From: Streptomyces daqingensis
GTDB lineage: Bacteria; Actinomycetota; Actinomycetes; Streptomycetales; Streptomycetaceae
Assembly (NCBI RefSeq): GCF_014645895.1
Contig: NZ_BMMP01000002.1
Coordinates: forward strand, 496,001-560,000
Direction of reading: 5' to 3'
Length of the DNA stretch: 64,000 bases
In this document: one piece after another, positions 61,303 to 64,000 of the stretch
Numbering within the stretch: the first letter of the stretch is position 1
Layout of the letters: every line of letters begins with the position of its first letter
Notes under the pieces: generated by a model
What the model was told of the DNA's origin: nothing
What the model saw: the letters and a program-made list of their open reading frames with translations, nothing else
Database searches by the model: none
Translations under genes and position numbers: made by a program

Positions 61303-62802
61303 CTATTCCACGCCCAGCCAGCCCTCGACCGGGCTGAGCGCGAAGTAGAGCAGGAAGACGCCCGCCAGTACCCACATCAACAGCCCGGGGTCGCGCCACC
61401 TTCCCTGTGCCGCCTTGATCAGCACGTAGGAGACGGTGCCCGCGGCGATGCCTGCGGTGATGGAGTAGGTGAAGGGCATCAGCACCATCGTCAGGAAGAC
61501 GGGGACAGTGGTCGCCGGTTCGCTCCAGTCGACGTGCCGTGCGTTGCTCATCATCATCGCGCCGATGACGACGAGCGCAGCCGCCGCGACCTGCGTCGGG
61601 ATGACCTGCGCAAGCGGCGTGAAGAACAGGCAGAGGGAGAACCCGAGCCCGGTCACGACGCTGGCCAGGCCCGTACGGGCGCCGTCGCCGACTCCCGCCG
61701 TCGACTCCACGAAGACGGTCTGGCCGGACGCCCCGGCTATGCCCCCGACGACGCCGCCCGCCCCGTCGATCGCCAGGGCCCTGTTCAGGCCGGGCATGCG
61801 TCCCTCGCTGTCGGCGAGCCCGGCCTGCTGGCCGATGCCGATGACGGTGCCGATGGCGTCGAAGAAGCCGGCCAGGACCAGGGTGAAGACGATGACGCCG
61901 ACCGTGACGGCTCCGACGTCCGCGATCCCGTCGAAGGACACCTTCCCGAACAGGCCGAAGTCCGGGGTGCTCACGACGCTTCCCGAGATCTCCGGGGCGT
62001 TCCGGCCGCCCCAGTCCTTCCTGTCCAGTCCGGCGAAGCGGTGCACGAGGCCCGCAACGACGGTGCCGCCGACGATGCCGATGAGGATGGCGCCGGGCAC
62101 GCGCCGTACCTGGAGGGCGAAGACCAGCAGCACGGTGACGGAGAAGCACAGCACGGGCCAGCCGGTGAGCATGTCGTGGGTGCCGAGCTGCACCGGCTTC
62201 GCCCCGGCGACGCCGCCGGGCCCGGGCATGCTCGTCACGAACCCGGCCTGCACGCAGCCGATGAGGGTGACGAACAGGCCGATGCCCATGGTGATGGCGT
62301 GCTTCATGGCCTGTGGGATGGCGTCCATGATGAGCCGCCGCAGCCCCGTCACGACGAGCACGATGATCACCGCCCCGTAGACGACGCACATGCCGAACGC
62401 GTTCGGCCACGTCATCTGGGGCGCCACCTGGAACGCCAGCACAGCGGAGACGCTCAGCCCCGCGGCCAGGGCGAGCGGGACGTTGCCGGCCACACCCATC
62501 ACCAGAGTGGTCGCCGCCGCCGCGAAGGCCGTGGCGGTGGCGGTCTGGCCGGGGTCGAGGGTGGCGCCCTGCGCGTCGGGGGCGGAGAGGATCACCGGGT
62601 TGAGAAGGACGATGTAGGCCATCGCCATGAAGGTCGTGACGCCTCCGCGCACCTCGCGGGCGAGGGTCGAGCCCCGCTCCGTGATGCGGAAGTACCGGTC
62701 GGGCCAGGAGCGCCGCCGGGACGGGTCCGTGTCCGCCTCGTGCGCCCGCTGCGGGGGCTGGGACGGGGTCTGGGACGGGGACGGTGACGTGGAGTGGGTC
62801 AT
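61303..62802 (-). CDS. AzgA-type purine permease
   Basis: A 499-residue NCS2-like transporter of the guanine/hypoxanthine branch (AzgA/PbuG): REVRGGVTTFMAMAYIVLLNPVILS near the N-terminus, ALAAGLSVSAVLAFQV, FDAIGTVIGIGQQAGLADSEG, SGQTVFVESTAGVGDGARTGLASVVTG. Usual length is about 430-480 and helices number about 12-14. It imports guanine, hypoxanthine or adenine for the adjacent XDH. ATG 62802 is used. It lies between xdhB and xdhC, all leftward. Confidence 0.9.
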   Translation of the reverse strand: MTHSTSPSPSQTPSQPPQRAHEADTDPSRRRSWPDRYFRITERGSTLAREVRGGVTTFMAMAYIVLLNPVILSAPDAQGATLDPGQTATATAFAAAATTLVMGVAGNVPLALAAGLSVSAVLAFQVAPQMTWPNAFGMCVVYGAVIIVLVVTGLRRLIMDAIPQAMKHAITMGIGLFVTLIGCVQAGFVTSMPGPGGVAGAKPVQLGTHDMLTGWPVLCFSVTVLLVFALQVRRVPGAILIGIVGGTVVAGLVHRFAGLDRKDWGGRNAPEISGSVVSTPDFGLFGKVSFDGIADVGAVTVGVIVFTLVLAGFFDAIGTVIGIGQQAGLADSEGRMPGLNRALAIDGAGGVVGGIAGASGQTVFVESTAGVGDGARTGLASVVTGLGFSLCLFFTPLAQVIPTQVAAAALVVIGAMMMSNARHVDWSEPATTVPVFLTMVLMPFTYSITAGIAAGTVSYVLIKAAQGRWRDPGLLMWVLAGVFLLYFALSPVEGWLGVE

Positions 62803-62979
62803 GTGCGCTCTCCCAAGCGTGTCGGTGCGGCCCGCGGCGCCGAGGGGCTGCGGGGCATGGGGAATGCACGACCCGGGGGACGGCCCGAGACGAGATGAGA
62901 CGTGACCGGAAGGACTGGTTGTGGACGGGTGGACAGGCGGTCCCGGGGCCCCGGTTGTCGGCGGGGCCCCGGGGACGCG

Positions 62980-64000
62980 TCAGGCGTCCGCGCCCGTACC
63001 CGTGCCGGTCAGGTGTTCCGGACGTACCGGGACCCGCCGCAGGGCGAGCCCCGTCGCGTTCCGGATGGCGGCGACGACTGCCGGTGTGGAGGAGAGCGTC
63101 GGCGCCTCACCGACTCCGCGCAGCCCGTACGGGGCGTGCTCGTCGGCGAGTTCCAGGACATCCACCGGGATCGCCGGGGTGTCGAGGATGGTGGGGATCA
63201 GATAGTCGGTGAAGGAGGGGTTGCGCACCTTGCCGTCGGGGTCGACGAGGATCTCCTCCATGACGGCGAGGCCCAGCCCCTGCGTGGTGCCGCCCTGGAT
63301 CTGCCCGACGGTCGCCAGAGGGTTGAGGGCCTTGCCGACGTCCTGCGCGCAGGCCAGTTCGACGACCTTGACGAGGCCGAGCTCCACGTCGACCTCGACG
63401 ACCGCCCGGTGCGCGGCGAACGAGTACTGGACGTGCCCGAAACCCTGCCCGGTCTCGAGGTCGAACGGCTCGGTCGGACGGTGCCTGAAGACGACCTCGT
63501 CCTCGACGGCCTCGTCCTCCAGCACGTCGGCCAGGGCCGCGACGGCCTCACCGCCCGCGGTGACGATCTTGCCGTCCTCGAACCGGAGTTCCGCGCCCTC
63601 CGTCCATGCCGGATGGCCGCCCGCGAACTTCTCCCGGCCCAGCCGGAGGACCTTCTCGCGCACGGACTCGCACGCCTTCTTCACGGCGCCGCCGGTCATG
63701 TACGTCTGCCGCGACGCGGACGTCGAACCGGCGGAGCCCACCTGGGTGTCGGCGGGATGGATGGTCACGCGGGAGACGCCCAGCTCGGTGCGGGCGATCT
63801 GCGCGTGCACGGTGACGCCGCCCTGCCCGACCTCGGCCATGGCCGTGTGCACCAGCGCGACGGCCTCGCCGCCGACGACCTCGACGCGCACCCTTGCCGT
63901 CGAGTAGTCGTCGAAGCCCTCGGAGAAGCCGACGTTCTTGATGCCGACCGCGTACCCGACACCGCGCACGACGCCCTCGCCGTGCGTGGTGTTCGACAGT
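62980..64000 (-). CDS. xdhB: xanthine dehydrogenase molybdenum-binding subunit, 5' part beyond window
   Basis: The C-terminal 340 residues are visible; the frame stays open to the right edge. This is the molybdopterin-binding large subunit of a xanthine-oxidase-family enzyme: VHTAMAEVGQGGVTVHAQIA, GSAGSTSASRQTYMTGGAVK, GQGFGHVQYSFAAHRAVVEVDVELGLV, and the motif GLRGVGEAPTLSSTPAVVAAIRNATG, whose Glu is the catalytic base. It oxidises hypoxanthine and xanthine to urate. The FAD and iron-sulfur subunits should lie further right. The symbol is approximate, as XDH subunits are also called pucD/xdhA. Confidence 0.9.
   Translation of the reverse strand, partial: LSNTTHGEGVVRGVGYAVGIKNVGFSEGFDDYSTARVRVEVVGGEAVALVHTAMAEVGQGGVTVHAQIARTELGVSRVTIHPADTQVGSAGSTSASRQTYMTGGAVKKACESVREKVLRLGREKFAGGHPAWTEGAELRFEDGKIVTAGGEAVAALADVLEDEAVEDEVVFRHRPTEPFDLETGQGFGHVQYSFAAHRAVVEVDVELGLVKVVELACAQDVGKALNPLATVGQIQGGTTQGLGLAVMEEILVDPDGKVRNPSFTDYLIPTILDTPAIPVDVLELADEHAPYGLRGVGEAPTLSSTPAVVAAIRNATGLALRRVPVRPEHLTGTGTGADA

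Overview
The window is chromosomal DNA from a high-GC actinomycete, almost certainly a Streptomyces or close relative. Evidence: strong G/C preference at third codon positions, many GTG starts, frequent 4-nt ATGA/GTGA stop-start overlaps, and lineage-typical families (XRE/DUF5753 plus DUF397 pair, DUF5819, DUF5955-like protein, ROK kinase with long termini, secreted RNase Sa-type ribonuclease). No rRNA, tRNA, CRISPR array or intact transposase was seen.

Layout. (1) 0-5.7 kb: end of a secreted GDSL hydrolase, a decayed alpha/beta hydrolase, a small secreted protein, exonuclease III, an MBL-fold hydrolase and an orphan fused PcaL. (2) 5.7-14 kb: a ROK kinase unit and a sugar ABC operon with two tandem paralogous lipoproteins, a GntR regulator and a Gfo/Idh/MocA dehydrogenase, joined by shared TTGTCCGGACAA-type sites; an inositol or related polyol system is inferred. 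(3) 14-22 kb: assorted small enzymes, a PadR regulator with a long palindrome, a KDG kinase/KDPG aldolase pair and a guanyl-specific ribonuclease. (4) 22-29 kb: allantoicase, allantoinase, an IclR-type regulator (AllR), a MobA-like NTP transferase and malate synthase. (5) 29-35 kb: accessory genes, including an NTF2-like gene behind a textbook MerR-type promoter and an Scr1/DUF397 pair. (6) 35.3-38.4 kb: a tightly coupled operon of a secreted Ala/Lys-rich peptide, a DUF5819 protein, an HTTM (SdpB-like) membrane protein that appears frameshifted, a two-TM protein and a serine hydrolase. It resembles a peptide-toxin (SdpABC-type) system and is the best candidate for an undescribed system here. 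(7) 38.4-50 kb: xanthine/uracil-type permease, 8-oxoguanine deaminase, uricase, HIU hydrolase, OHCU decarboxylase, a Ser/Thr kinase, a DauR-like HTH protein, and the glyoxylate-salvage operon hyi-glxR-gcl. (8) 50-60 kb: regulators, transporters, acyl-CoA synthetase, KptA and a MITE-like repeat. (9) 60-64 kb: XdhC, an AzgA-type purine permease and the start-less xanthine dehydrogenase large subunit running off the right edge.

Regions 4, 7 and 9 together encode most of purine catabolism: purine uptake, xanthine to urate, urate to allantoin, allantoin to ureidoglycolate, then glyoxylate to malate (AceB) or tartronate semialdehyde (Gcl) and glycerate. Two palindromes tie these loci together: TTCC-N7-GGAA before allB/allR, aceB and hyi, and TCAACA-N3-TGTTGA before allB and uraD. 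All functional calls come from reading the translated sequence and from family knowledge; no database search was run.
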